Part shown: positions 12,285 to 23,521 of the stretch, piece by piece | How the letters are laid out: every line of letters begins with the position of its first letter | Position numbering within the stretch: position 1 is the first letter of the stretch | Origin: Chrysemys picta bellii | Taxonomy: Eukaryota > Chordata > Testudines > Emydidae | Assembly (NCBI RefSeq): GCF_011386835.1 | Contig: NC_088791.1 | Coordinates: forward strand, 33,950,998 to 34,014,997 | Direction of reading: 5' to 3' | Length of the DNA: 64,000 bases | Made by a program: the position numbers and the translations under genes | Notes under the pieces: generated by a model | What the model saw: only the letters and a program-made list of their open reading frames with translations | Database searches by the model: none | Told to the model about the DNA's origin: nothing

Positions 12285-13716
12285 TTTATTTTGGGGATGT
12301 TTTATGGCCTGTGTTATACAAGAGGTCAGACTAGAGAAGTTCCAGAAGATTGGAAGAAAGCTAATGTTGTGCCAATATTTAAAAAGGGTAAGTGGGATGT
12401 TCTGGGTACTCACAAGCCAATCAGCCTGACGTTGACCCCAGATAAGATAATTTTTTTATTAAAGGAAGGTAATTGTTAATGCTAATTAACGTGGGCTTAT
12501 GAAAAATAGATTCTGTCAGACTAACTTGATATTTTTATGAGATTACAAGTTAAATTGATAAAGGTAATAGAGTTGATGTAATAGACTTCTGTAAGGCACA
12601 TATCTTGATACCTCATCACATTTTGATTAAAAAACTAGAAAGTTATAAAATTGACATGGCACACATTAAAAGGATTAAAAAGTGGCTAACTGATAGGTCC
12701 CAAAATGTAATTGTAAATGTGGAATAATCACTGAAAGGGTGTGTTTCTAGTGGGGTACTGTATGGATCAGTTCTTGGCCTGACACTATTTATCATTGTTA
12801 ATAATAACCTGGAAAAGAACAGAAAATCATCACTGGTAAAGTTTGCAAATGACATAAAAATTGGGGGACTAGTTAATAAAGAAGAGTACCGGTCACTGAT
12901 ACAGAGAGATCTGAATTGCTTGCTGAGCTAGGCACAAGCAAACAATATGTATTTTAATATGGCTAAATGTAAATGCATACATTTAGGAACAAAGAATGAA
13001 GGCCATGTTTACATGATGGTGGACTCTACCCTAGGAAGCAGTAACTCTGAAAAAGACTTGGGATGTGTGATGGATAATCAGCTGCACATGATCTCCCAGT
13101 GTGAAGCTGTGGCCAAAAGAGCTAATGTGATCCTTGGATGCATACACAGGAGAATCTCCATTAGGTGTAGAGAGATTATTTTACCTCTGTCTTTGGCACT
13201 GGTATGACCACTGCTGAAATACAGTGTCTAGTTTTGGTGGCCACAATTCAAGAAAGATATTGATAAATTTGAGAGGATTCAGAGAAGAGCCAAGAAAATG
13301 ACTAAAGGGTTAGAAAACCTGCCTTATAGAGAGAGACCAAAGGAGCGCAATCTATTTAGCTTAACAGAGAGAAAGGGGTGACTTGATTACAGTCTGCAAG
13401 TATCTAAACACAGAACAAATATTGATAATAGGTTCTTCAATTTAGCTGGGAGAGGTATAACATGATACAATGGCTGGAAGCTTAAGCTAGACAAATTCAG
13501 ACCAGAAATAAGGCACACATTTTTAACAGTGGAATAATTTACCAAGGGTCATGGTGGATTTTCCATCACTGACAATTTTTAAACCAAAATTGAATGTTTT
13601 TCTTAAAGATATGCTCTAGAAATTATTTTGGGGAAGTTCTATGGTCTGTGTTATACAGGAGGTCAGAGTAGATGATTACAATTATCTCTTTTGTCCTTTG
13701 AATGAATGAATCTTTG
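12285..13716 (+). pseudogene. Decayed CR1/L3-type LINE, ORF2 reverse transcriptase part
   Basis: This is the 3' half of an old non-LTR retrotransposon. Broken frames recall the family: [15 protein letters not shown] near 12345, a KFANDIKIGG stretch near 12838 where the active-site FADD has become FAND, and LGSSNSEKDLGCVMD near 13030 from the region after the RT. Stops and frameshifts interrupt it throughout. The 3' end has the family's tail (GTGTTATACAGGAGGTCAG) and a short GAAT repeat (about 13698-13716). The first 45 bases (12285-12330) duplicate the tail motif, so the tail of one copy abuts the body of another. It is much older than the CR1 pair at 24-29 kb. Confidence 0.8.
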
Positions 13717-14739
13717 AATCTATCCCAGCAGCTAGGAAGCTGAGAAGAATGAATACAGTCAGTCATTTTAGGAAGGTGATAAACACTTTCCCACCATCTC
13801 AGAGGAAATTCAAAAATGATGTCTATGTATCACTTGAGGTTTACATGTTGGTGTTACAAGGGACACACATCAGGGCAAAGTCAGCTGAAACAAAGGACAT
13901 TCTGATCTTTCTACAAGATGCTTTTACAATGGGGTTCAAATCCAACACTTTTTGGAAGGAAACATCAATGAGTGAAGGCAAATTACACTGTAAGAAACCC
14001 AGGAGAATTGCTCATCACTGTCACATAACATTTCCTGAAAACCACCATTCTTATCAATCCTCTTGCAATACACATATCCCTGTCATGATCTTGTTCTGTG
14101 TACTACACGTCCTAATAAAACCACCTTTCAGATTCACAGCTAGTATCTTGCCCACTTGCCCTCTCCAGGACTAAAGAAGGTTTCAGAGCTTGGCATGCTC
14201 TTAAATGAAACTTCAGTTACACATTCTATCTAACTTGATAGTTCTGTGAACTAACCAGGCTTCCATCCCCAGGAGCATCAGAATCTTCCTCATATAACAG
14301 GAAATAGTATTGTTACCTTTCTGGTTGATGCTCAACATCTTACGCCAGTAGAAATGCATTAGTTTGATGTGAACAGAGTATAGAGGATTAAAAGTATCTA
14401 GCACAGGCATTCAAAGAACCAGATACAAATCCTCTCATTACTATAGATTCTGTGAAAAGAACAGTGATTCTGTGGGCCGGGACCACACACATCTTATGAG
14501 GAGGTCTGCAAGGCTACCACAGACTCTTCTATCCACACTTTCTCAAAAACCATAGATTCAACATCCTTACCTCTGTTGATGCAGGGTTTGGTAGAAGGGT
14601 GTTATGGAACAGGTTGCCCTAATGACCTGTAAAGTTCCTTTTCAATTCTCCGCCGGTAAACTGAATGTTCCTCTCCTTCAAGGATGTTTTACTGTATTCT
14701 ATATCCCACTGTGAAGACTGTCTGACCCAGAGGGGACTA
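13717..14739. other. No gene seen
   Basis: A 141-codon open frame at 13749-14174 shows no motif that I recognise and has no supporting context. I do not call it a gene. Confidence 0.45.
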
Positions 14740-15150
14740 AGAAAGGGAAAATTCTGTCTTGCCTGCAAATTTTCATTCTACAACCCTCCGTGTCAGACAG
14801 TCTGACCCTCCATTGGAGGACTGTATTATGTCCAGGGTTTATTACTGGCTATTGCTTGTTTATTACATAGTTTGAAAAGGAAGGGAATGTTCCTCCAGGA
14901 AACCCTAAATTTCATCTCAAGGCTCCACTGTAAATGGTTTGAGTTGAATAGTACTTTGAATATTTTTCAGCTTTAGAAGTTATTGTTCTGGAGAGTTCTT
15001 CCTGAGGGGCTGTCCTAAGCCCAGGTTCAGAGCAAAGATCTGGTCTGCCTCCAGATGCCATGGAGATGTGGAACACCCACCATACAGACTATCTGATATG
15101 GAGGGCCCTAGAATGAAAATTCACATAGGACAGAATTTTCTCTTTCCTGC
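14740..15150. repeat. Imperfect inverted repeat with a loop of about 265 bp
   Basis: The sequence at 14740-14812 (GAAAATTCTGTCTTGCC ... GTGTCAGACAGTCTG) is the imperfect reverse complement of 15078-15150 (CAGACTATCTGATATGG ... GACAGAATTTTCTC). The arms are about 70 bases. This resembles an old foldback DNA element. Its right arm ends just before a 104-bp direct repeat. Confidence 0.6.
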
Positions 15151-15151
15151 A

Positions 15152-15255
15152 TAAGAATTGTAGTGTATTAAAATATAGCTTTATTTTTGTCGAGTTATCA
15201 CACCAAGTCCTCTCATATACTACCTTGTCTGAAAACCACTCCTGTATTTCTGGCT
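15152..15255. repeat. 104-bp direct repeat, copy A
   Basis: The 104 bases from TAAGAATTGTAGTG to GTATTTCTGGCT are identical, base for base by eye, to 15771-15874. Spacing between starts is 619 bases. The segment does not begin TG or end CA, so it is not an LTR pair. Confidence 0.95.
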
Positions 15256-15309
15256 CTTTCCTGCATCCCTGTATGGTGCATAAGCCTTGTGCTGATTGCA
15301 CTGGAGTGA

Positions 15310-15540
15310 ATTATAACTATTGCAGGTTCTTATATGGCCCCAACTACCATAGTATCTGAGCACCTCACAGTCATTTTCAATGTATTTATCCTTACAATAC
15401 CCCTATACAGTAAAGGTATATATCCCATTTTCAGTTAGAGAATTTAGGCACAGAGATTACATAGCTTGCTCAAGCTTACACAGGAAGTATGTGATCAGGC
15501 AGAATTCTCACTGTTAGACCATCCTTCCTCTCTTTCACCC
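15310..15540 (+). repeat. MIR/L2-like SINE fragment
   Basis: It contains GTATCTGAGCACCTCACAG, CCCATTTTCAGTTAGAGAA and CTTACACAGGAAGTATGTG, the wording of an old amniote MIR-type repeat that ends in a tRNA-like TTAGACCATCCTT. Diverged. Confidence 0.6.
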
Positions 15541-15770
15541 CAACTTTTTTTCTGAGGAAAAAGCAGACAGGCCTGGTTATGTTCTGATGAAAATCTGAGC
15601 ACATAAGTTTAATATTCTTCCTTGCAGGAATTTAATTTAAAAAGTAAATTTTCGCTCCTTTGTGTCAGTCTGAATTACCCAGTATACTACAGGACAGAAA
15701 AAATGTATCATTTTGTTTCATCCAAGGTGGAATAATGTTTATGATTTATAATTTAAAAGACTTTCTGTTT

Positions 15771-15874
15771 TAAGAATTGTAGTGTATTAAAATATAGCTT
15801 TATTTTTGTCGAGTTATCACACCAAGTCCTCTCATATACTACCTTGTCTGAAAACCACTCCTGTATTTCTGGCT
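15771..15874. repeat. 104-bp direct repeat, copy B
   Basis: Identical to 15152-15255. The left flank here is CTTTCTGTTT and the right flank ATTAATATTG, both different from the flanks of copy A. Only the 104-base core is shared. Confidence 0.95.
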
Positions 15875-15879
15875 ATTAA

Positions 15880-17100
15880 TATTGCATTACACATGATAGT
15901 CTTAAGAGAGAGGCCTATTTGCCTACAGTTATTGGTTTCCGTACAAATCTGAGTAACTAATGTTTATGATAGCTGGGACCCTAGCATCAGATTTCCGTTA
16001 TAATCCCTTGTTTTCAGCCATTCATAACTTTCTGAAACTTTTGCCTTTGGAGGTAAAATTTTCCAGGCCTGGTCCATGCTTGCGGCTGATTTTATTTTTT
16101 CTGCAAAGTTTGGACCCAAGCAGTTAGTCTTTTAGCATATGAGGGGAGGTTAAAAATTAATTTCTAGTGTAATATTTCCTGTAACCTTTTGTTGAGTGGC
16201 TATAGTGAAGAAACAGCTGAGACTAGAAAGCTAGAATATGTCAGGAAGTTATTCCTCGCTGAGGAGTAGTGCCTTCAAGTGTTGCAGTGACAATTGGTTT
16301 GGATTTGTCTGAGCTAATAAGGTTTGAAAATAATACCTCTCAAATGCAGTGTATTTGGAGTAAGATTTGATTTAGCACATTTTGCTAACATTCGGATACA
16401 AGGAAGACTGCATGGTGGATGCATTAATGGCTAGCTGTGCTACAGAATGTGCAAAGGAGAGCTGCCTCACCAACTGCAAACTGAATGACGATAAGGCTTC
16501 AAAGGAGCCCTGGTTTGTACAGAGCATATAGGCTTGCACAGCTGAACATTTTATATTTCTGGTGCATAAAGGTTTCCATTACACATGGCAAACACTTGAT
16601 AAAGCCGGATGCAATGAGTACTCCAGAGAACCAGCTTCCTTTATTGGTAACATTTCTAACAAGAACACAATTTACGGCATCAAAGTGCTGATTTTGTCTC
16701 AGCAGCAATACCTTTGCTGGTTTAGTTCAAGAACAGAAAATTATTTCTGAAGTTTAGCCAGAACTATCTAACTGAAGTAACTCTCCAGCAGTCCCTTACC
16801 TAAGGAACAGTGTTTATCTCTGACATCAGTTCAGGCATAGGAAAAGCCAGTACTTCCTCTCTCTGTATGAAAACAAACCCCATCCACAACGGGTTCTGTT
16901 TGGTGATTGTGCTCCCAGGAAGGGTGCAAACCATTCCAAAACTTCATGGCCACCATCCCTTACTTTATAGCTAGATATGGAGGGGTGGGAGAGAGCTGCA
17001 GAACTGTGGGGAAATTATCTCTTTAGTAGCATAGGACATGGTCTGAAAAAGGCTGCTTTATACTGTAGAAACTGAATCTTTATAATAATTTCATTCCAGC
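15880..17100. other. No gene seen
   Basis: AT-rich sequence with no supported feature. The short frames near 16485-16750 overlap on both strands and carry no motif. Confidence 0.5.
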
Positions 17101-17109
17101 ACATATTTG

Positions 17110-17290
17110 TCATGACCAGAATGTGGGCAGTCTGACCTAGTGGTCAGAGCAGGAGTCAGACAGGGTCAGATGCGAGGAGCTCAGAGTCCAAGACAGGCCA
17201 GAGGACAACCAAGAGTCAGGCATCAGGAGGCAAGCAAAGTCAGGTTACCAGGAGATCAGGGTCAGGCACCAGGTTACAGATGATTCAGGC
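17110..17290. repeat. TCAGG-rich repeat fragment
   Basis: Repeated words such as GGAGTCAGACAGG, GAGTCAGGCATC and GGGTCAGGCACC give a degenerate short-period pattern. It begins with a tRNA-like CCTAGTGGTCAGAGC. Comparable wording occurs in LTR-like sequence at 42130-42330 on the other strand. Family unknown. Confidence 0.4.
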
Positions 17291-17368
17291 ACTTTTTTCT
17301 GTTCCTTACTAACTTTGTTACTTTTACTTCCCCCTACATTTCGTTGGTCCCCTTTTCCCTGTGGGCCA

Positions 17369-19205
17369 TTATTGAAAAAGGTTACCCCTAATGCCTCTTT
17401 TGGCTTTTTTCCTTGGGGGTGGCCATCCTTCCTGCATTTTACCTACAACTTTTCCTACACTATTTAAAACAGCATTTGTATTATTAAACATTACTGTTGT
17501 TTTCATTGTTACACCAAATTGTGAAACGAATGTTCCTTCCGATTGTGGTACATTATACACTATGGTATCCTCCTGAATTAACTTAGGATTTTCATACACT
17601 ACTTTCCAAATAATATGTGACTTTGGTTTTACTTTTAACTGTTGTTCCTTTTTAGGAAAACACATTACAGAATCAGAATTCCCTCCCAGGAAGAAAGACT
17701 TCACCTCTTTTATTTGCAGACTGTTAGTATTACTTGCATAGGGGAGTCCAGAATGTTTTCTGAACTTGTACCAGGGCTAACTGTTTTTTTCTTCCAATTT
17801 TGTGAGCGCAACTTTCAGCACTTCCCTGAGCTGTGCTGTTAACTACCCGCATAGCCTGCAGCTCTTCTTGCAAGCAATATGCATGATTAGTTACAGTCTA
17901 CTGGTTATGTGAATTCAGAACCACATTTACTGCTGCCTGTGTGGCAGTTTTCCTTAAGCAGAAATCTTGCTCCCTTAATATTTTAAGCCATTGCTTATCA
18001 CAAGTGCACTGCAGCTTTTCAATCTGCATCCCATTCCCCAAACCTTTCCTTTGCAGTGTGGAGTTCTCAAGCTGAACCTTCTCCCTAAAACAAAATTTCA
18101 GTTGCTGCTGGAGCAGCTGCTGAGCCTGGTCTGAGAGATCTTCTAACTATTTGGATTTCTCTAACTTCAACATACAGGGGTATCTAGTTCTTTTGCAATC
18201 ATGGTTGAGACATCCGTTCCTGTTGTCCCAAGCATACCAGATATCTTAGCCAACCAACTGGCTATTGTACTCCTATTTAGGGGACCTGTAGACTTGCCTA
18301 AAGCTCTAATTTGTTCTATGGTGCAAGGTCTCTGAGGGAGCTCCTTGGCGTTGTCTATTTCATAGTACAAACCAGAGGAATCCTTATCCCAAGCATCTGT
18401 TTTTTTCCCTCTCTATTCTATTGCATAAATCAGGGAATTTACTATCCCAATTTCTCCCTTCTGGCCCCTATCACTCCTTTTCTCACTTGCAACTCATTTT
18501 ATGGAGCACATTTTGGTGTTGACAGGCACCTTGGCTAACTTTATTTTCTTCTCTATCTTTCTGAGCACAGCCTACACTGCAGCTTGCCCATCTAATGCTT
18601 TTTGTTTCCATTCTGCCACTTCCTGTGTTAACTTGTCCTGCTCCATCTGTGCCTTACTGGCCTCCTTCTGTGCAGCTATAATCACAGCACTCTGAGTTAA
18701 CACACTGGCTTTCAAGATATCAGCCTTCACTTTTAGGCTAACCAGTTCCTCCTGTGAAGCAGCCATCTTTGCCAGCACAGTGGTTCTCAGGACTTCGCCT
18801 CTACCCCTTTGAGTCAGCCAATTCTTTCCCCCTTACTAACTAGTCTTCTTTTAATTTTTGTATCTCTGCCCTGAGATTGTCTACTAATTCCTTTTCTGAC
18901 CCATGTCCCTGTATACTTGTTCTCAGGCTATTCACTTCTTTATCTAAGATCACAGCTACCACACTCAGGCCCCGCAAAGTGGCCTGTTTCTTTGCTTTTT
19001 CATTGGGAACCCCTGAAATAATTGCTTTTATTTTAGGTTGAACCCATTGTTCCCACTGCTTACACAACTGTTGATAGGCACCGGTCCCAATAAAAGCACC
19101 TTCTTGCCAGGAACCATTTCCCTTTTTCTTAATAAAATCTTCTAACCCAGTTTTCAACATTATTTCTAAAATGCTATTGTGATTCAGTTTCCCTTTTGCT
19201 TTCAT
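17369..19205 (-). pseudogene. Decayed endogenous-retrovirus gag-like region
   Basis: Reading right to left, open pieces at 19205-18840, 18778-18572, 18370-18167 and 17704-17369 behave as one broken gene. The last three share a frame, and the first is offset by one base. The pieces are Lys/Glu/Gln-rich with coiled-coil-like heptads (about 18590-18780 and 18840-18960) and contain a tryptophan-rich stretch (CKQWEQWVQP). On the same strand, upstream, lie a candidate primer-binding site near 20165-20186 and an LTR at 20189-21240, which is the order LTR - PBS - gag. No protease, reverse transcriptase or env follows; the element seems to stop near 17290-17369. The retroviral class cannot be determined. 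The gag label is inferred from position and composition. Confidence 0.55.
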
Positions 19206-19297
19206 TTTTGGATTTTATTTTTTATACACTTAATCAGGCAGAAATTTAGTTTCTCCACTTTTTTAACCTACAAAGCCATGCTACTACACTCAGAATA

Positions 19298-19592
19298 CAG
19301 GGATGGCTCCAGGTTTTCTGCTGCCCCAAGTGGCGGAGGGAAAAAAAAAGAAAAAAGCCATTCAGCGGCACTTCGGTGGCAGCTCAATCGCGCCGCTCCA
19401 TTCTTCGGTGGCACTTCGGTGGCGGGTTCTTCGCTCTCTCTCTTCCTCTTCAGCGGCAGGCACTTCGGCGGCAGCACAAAGAGGAAGAGAGGGACTGATC
19501 CACCGCCGAAGACCTGGACGGGCCATCCCAATACCAGAGGGAGTGCCGCCCCAAGCACCTGCTTCCTTAGCTGGTGCCTGGAGCCGGCCCTG
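19298..19592 (-). mobile_element. hAT MITE with exact 8-bp TSD
   Basis: The termini are CAGGGATGGCTCCAGG and CCTGGAGCCGGCCCTG, inverted repeats with the hAT-type CAGGG start. The flanking octamer TCAGAATA occurs at 19290-19297 and 19593-19600. The interior is rich in CTTCGGTGGC/GGCGGCA words. It belongs to the same family as 40254-40481, in the opposite orientation. It sits between the gag remnant and the LTR of the retrovirus and so inserted after that element. Confidence 0.9.
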
Positions 19593-19635
19593 TCAGAATA
19601 GTGCCCCTACTCAGAGGTTCCTATAATTTCTAACA

Positions 19636-19944
19636 CAGAGATTGGCAACCTTTGGCACACAGCTCACCAGGGTAAGCACCCTGGCAGGCCAGGCCGGTTT
19701 GTTTACCTGCCACGTCTCCAGGTTCGGCCGATCACAGTTCCCCCACTGGTCGCGATTCGCCGCTCCAGGCCGATGGGGGCGACGGGAAGTGGCAGGCAGC
19801 ACATCCCTCGGCCCGCGCCACTTCCCGCAGCCCCCATTGGCCTGGAATGCCGAGCCAGTAGGAGCCGCAATCGGCCAAACCTGCGGATGCTGCAAGTAAA
19901 CAAACTGGCCTGGCCCGCCGCGTGCCAAAGGTTGCCGATCCCTG
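19636..19944. mobile_element. hAT MITE with long inverted termini
   Basis: It starts CAGAGATTGGCAACC and ends GGTTGCCGATCCCTG; the inverted termini extend over about 23 bases with two mismatches. Flanks TTCTAACA (19628-19635) and TTCTATAA (19945-19952) agree at six of eight positions, consistent with an aged 8-bp TSD. The interior is GC-rich, with an internal palindrome of its own (GGCCGATGGGGGC facing GCCCCCATTGGCC). Confidence 0.8.
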
Positions 19945-20188
19945 TTCTATAATCTGCTTCCCTGGGACAGAATCCTCCTTCCTTGGATTTCCTTGCCCTC
20001 AGCACACATATTTGGTCTTCCAGAGAAGAGAGGTCTGCCTTGTGATCACTCCTCTTTCCCCTTCTGGCCTAAAACTTTGCTGATCATTTGTGGGATGATG
20101 ACCAGCTAAACACTTTTTTTAACTGCTGCCTGGTATGAATTATTCTCCTATACACTGGGGGGCTCTGTGCCCACCCAGGATGCCAAAT

Positions 20189-21240
20189 TGTCACCCCAAG
20201 AACAGACTCAGGAATCCCAGAGTAGCACTCCTATTGCTTACTTCTGGATTCCCAAGATGTTGACCTATTAATCTGTTCCTTCAAGGTGAAAGGAGGGGGC
20301 CCACCCTAGAGAAATTGCCAGGGTTTACCAAGGATATCCCTAACCCCTTCAGAAAACTTCCCAGAACAGACTAGATCTGTTCACCCCTCGGAGGACATGG
20401 ATACAGCCCTCTGCTCAAAAGGATTGACACCCAGGCAGAACTTTTCCAAAACAAAAGTATTTTCTTTATTTAGTGTAAACAACCTTTCCTAATACAATTA
20501 ATCTAACCCTAAATTAAAACATAAACAGAAATCCTTTAGCACAGATATATAAATTAAAGTATCCAAGACCGTAATGTCATACAATTGGAACAGCTTAAGT
20601 GATTATGTTCTGCACATGGTGATCAGTCATGTGCAGGACAGTGACAGCAATCTTAATAAATCCTAAACTTTATACACAAATACAATTTTTTATTATCCCA
20701 AGCATACACATTCATGAAGCCTATTTCTATTCTATATCTTATACTGTGGCCCACATGCTTACTCTCTGTAGTTTTCTTTCCCTCTGCTCTGTCTCAGGAT
20801 CCTTTTCTGCTCAATCCCAGCAGCCTGCTGTTGCTACTGTCATTCTGCAATTGTTTCTTCCTTCAGTTGCTGTTCTTCGCTCTTTTAGATTTCTCTAATC
20901 TTCTTCTCCTGCTCCTAACTGGACTCAATGTTGCTGGCCTACTCCCTGCCTTATATACAGTTTTTGGCCTGTTCTGGTTGGCTTATTTTTCAGTCCTACA
21001 ATTTACATACCTATCCTCCAATCACCTTCAGAACCTCTCTGATTAGTCCATACGTATAGACCAATCATAATTGCTAAATCTGTCAATCAAAGCTGTTGCA
21101 AAAGTGACTGACCCTTCACTGCAGTGTTGGAGTGATCTTTACCTGACCTCAGTTCACACTCTGCCTACTAACAAACCAGCCAGAGGCTAACCTGCTTAAA
21201 CTGCCAATTCACTGTCCTTGGCTGTATGCCAACATTGTAC
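20189..21240 (-). mobile_element. Endogenous-retrovirus LTR
   Basis: Read on the minus strand, this region has promoter-type ATTGG boxes near 21016 and 21062, a TATATAAGG box at about 20949-20958 and a poly(A) signal AAATAAA at 20465-20471. It ends GGGGTGACA, followed two bases later by a primer-binding-site-like TTGGCATCCTGGGTGGG. The end at 20189 is therefore fairly secure. The upstream end near 21240 is an estimate because I found no clear TG start or TSD. TATA and poly(A) signals about 480 bases apart imply a long R region. It is the 5' LTR for the gag remnant; no 3' LTR is seen. Confidence 0.6.
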
Positions 21241-21394
21241 ACACACTTACAATTACAAAATGTATACACCATAAACAATTACCTTATTTCTTTAATATAT
21301 ATATTTACTTTTTAATGTATGCATCTTAATGTTATGGTCTACTGCTGCCACCTCACTTTTTACCTTCTTCTTTTCCTTTATGCCATTTTTCCTG

Positions 21395-21570
21395 GTGAGG
21401 GTCATGGCAGCAGCATGGAGAGTAGGGAGGACCAGACATCCCTTTCTGCCACAACAGGTTCCAGCTCCTTCTGGGGGAATCCCAAGTGTTCCCAGGCCAG
21501 CCGGAAAATATAATCCCTCCAGCGTGTCCTGGGTTGTCCTCAGGAACTCCGTCCAGTGGGACGTGCCTGG
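21395..21570 (-). mobile_element. Rex3-like (RTE clade) LINE, 3' part
   Basis: This is the downstream piece (minus strand) of the LINE whose main part lies at 23522-24230. Wording such as GGGGGAATCCCAAGTG and CCAGCGTGTCCTGGG belongs to the region after the reverse transcriptase. The hAT element at 21571-23521 separates the two pieces. Confidence 0.65.
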
Positions 21571-22047
21571 CAGGGATGGCCTTAACATGAGGCGAACTGA
21601 GGCAGTCGCCTCAGGTGCCAGACTGCGCGGGCGGGGGGGAGGGGCCACAAGGACCCAGAGTGTAGAAAATTGTGTCTGCTGCTGGTGCATATGTATTCTC
21701 TGGGCTCTAGATGCACAGAGATGGTGGAGTGCTGTGCTGGAGGAAGGAGGGCACAAGAGAAACAACAGGCAGGCAGGAGAAAAGATGAGAGGGAATAACA
21801 GAAAGCAGCAAGAGCTGCAGGGAGAGAGAGAAGGAGGAGCCTCTTACGTACCTCTCTAGCATCCCCAGGAGCCTGCACTGATTAACACCAGCTTCTCAGG
21901 GAGCTTCCTGTTTACTGCTGCTTCCCTGAACCCACTTGAGGAGCAATTGAAGTAGTAGGAGCCAGTTAGGCCATTAAGTCACTGATATCTTCCCTCACTC
22001 AGGCAGTAAATCACCAGAGAGCATTCCATAGGTGGAAAGAGCTTGAG

Positions 22048-22304
22048 ATGAGACAAAGATTAAAGGCCACCTTAGATGATCAGCATCAAGAGAAGATTGC
22101 ATCAGAGTCTCTTTACTGGCAAAATGTTCTGAAAAGGCTCAGTGCCATTGTGAGAATGCTTGCTACCCAAAATCTAGCACTGCGTGGCACTTCAGATCAG
22201 CTGTATGTGCCAAGCAATGAAAACATCCTTAAAACTGTGGCACTGATGGCTGAGTTTGATGCTGTACTCCAGGAGCATCTAAGAAGAGTCACCACCCAAG
22301 AAAT

Positions 22305-22373
<69 letters not shown>

Positions 22374-22560
22374 ACCACCACCACCTTGGAAAAACAATTC
22401 AAAATGAGATCATATGGTTACAGGCAACAAAAGTCAAACAGAAGATTGTGGCAGATCTGAAGTCAGCAAGATATTAGTCTGTTATTCTGGACTGCACACC
22501 TGACATCAGCCATACAGAACAAATTACTTGAATGGTGTGTTTTGTAACAACAGAACCTAG
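22048..22560 (+). pseudogene. hAT transposase (ZMYM1-like), N-terminal remnant
   Basis: The frame open from about 21990 encodes HRWKELEMRQRLKATLDDQ and continues to QEHLRRVTTQEMY, as in vertebrate hAT transposases of the ZMYM1/DUF4371 type. A CA-repeat expansion (22307-22372) then breaks it. The frame resumes beyond the repeat with LGKTIQNE and VILDCTPDISH, the latter covering the region of the first catalytic aspartate in this family, with stops present. The BED/TTF zinc-finger part and most of the catalytic domain are absent. The histidine-threonine tail read through the CA repeat is an artefact. Confidence 0.7.
22307..22385. repeat. (CA)n microsatellite followed by (ACC)n
   Basis: About 33 uninterrupted CA units are followed by five ACC units. 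The repeat lies inside the hAT transposase remnant and is likely length-polymorphic. Confidence 0.95.
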
Positions 22561-22615
22561 TGAAAATGTCCCTGCAATGGTGACTGTCAGCAGAGCCATA
22601 ACAAGGAATTTTTGT

Positions 22616-22898
22616 GCCCGAGGCAAGGGCCGGCTCCAGGCTCTTCGGTGGCAATTCGGCGGCAGGCCCCTCAGTCCCTCTCGGAGGGAAGGACCCGCCG
22701 CCGAATTGCCACCGAAGAATGAATGAAGCAGCAGCGGCAATTCAGCGGCCGGTCCTTCCCTCCGAGAGGGACCCACCGCTGAATTGCTGCCGAAGAAGCA
22801 GTGGCGGCAGAGCTGCCGCCGATTGCGGCTTTTTTTTTCCCCTCCGCCCCACTTGGGCGATAGAGCTGCGCCCCTCCGCTTTGCGCGCCCGAGGCAAG
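22616..22898. repeat. GC-rich repeat flanked by 12-bp direct repeats
   Basis: The 12-mer GCCCGAGGCAAG occurs at 22616-22627 and 22887-22898. Between them lies sequence related to the hAT MITE family of 19298 and 40254 (GGCCGGCTCCAGG at the left, many TTCGGCGGC words). The right end is different (CTTGGGCGATAGAGCTGCG). There are mirrored halves around GAAGAATGAATG. It sits exactly where the hAT transposase gene lost its middle. Confidence 0.65.
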
Positions 22899-22984
22899 TG
22901 ATGAACTGAAAGCCCTTTCAAGATACATTTCAGCAGGATCAACTCCAAAGGCTGTTCTGGAATATATATATATGCACAAATAAG

Positions 22985-23236
22985 ATGACCACCCTCTTTC
23001 CAAATGCTTTTGTTGCTCTGCGCATACTTCTAACACTTCCTGAAACAGTTGCAAGAGGGAACCGCAGCTTCTCCAAGCTGAAGTTAATAAAAACACATCT
23101 ACGCTCCACAATGACACAGGAGAGGTTGGTCGGCCTTGCAACCATCTCAATAGAGCATGAGCTGGCCCAGACTGTGGACCTTCAGGAAGCAGTTCAAATC
23201 TTTGTGACCAAGAAGGCACGGAAAGCACCACTTTGA
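22985..23236 (+). pseudogene. hAT transposase C-terminal dimerisation domain, remnant
   Basis: The 83-residue open frame contains ALRILLTLPETVARGNRSFS followed by a KLKLIKTHLRSTMTQERL stretch and LATISIEHEL, the hallmark of the hAT C-terminal dimerisation region (Dimer_Tnp_hAT). It ends with a natural-looking stop after ARKAPL. It is cut off from the N-terminal remnant by deletion. The 3' untranslated part runs to the transposon end at 23521. Confidence 0.8.
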
Positions 23237-23521
23237 TTATTCTAACAGATAAAAATGCCAGTGTTTACTATGCAGACAAGAAAAGTTAACTTTCAAATGC
23301 CTGAAAAGCAAATGTAAGTGTTGTTCAAAAAATTTTAAGTAAGGCATTTTAAGTTTTTAGTTCTCCTTTATTGAGGTAGGTAGCAGAGCAGTACCATGAG
23401 AGGAGTAGAACAGGAAGAAGGCATAATTGAGACCTTTCAAAGTTTTGGCCCAAACGAGAGGACATGGGGACATCATTTGAGCTCCCCGCCTCAAGTGCCA
23501 AAATGTTGTGGGCCAGCCCTG

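Larger units (their letters stand above)
21571..23521 (+). mobile_element. hAT transposon, internally deleted, inserted in a LINE
   Basis: It starts CAGGGATGGCC and ends GGGCCAGCCCTG (CAGGG-type inverted termini). The flanks GTGCCTGG (21563-21570) and GTGCCTGA (23522-23529) form an 8-bp TSD with one change. Removing the element restores the surrounding LINE. At 1,951 bp it is shorter than an autonomous element of this type: the N-terminal part (22048-22560) and C-terminal part (22985-23236) of a transposase remain, but the middle is missing and replaced by an unrelated repeat (22616-22898). Confidence 0.85.

Noticed and set aside
13749..14174. 141-codon plus-strand frame
   Set aside because: No recognisable motif, no splice or regulatory context, and AT-rich composition like the surroundings; a chance frame is likely.
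15152..15874. LTR pair of a small retrotransposon
   Set aside because: The 104-bp copies lack TG...CA ends and TSD, and there is no primer-binding site or polypurine tract between them.
19303..20005. Arg/Pro/Ala-rich frames on both strands
   Set aside because: They overlap two hAT MITEs with clear termini; composition artefacts.
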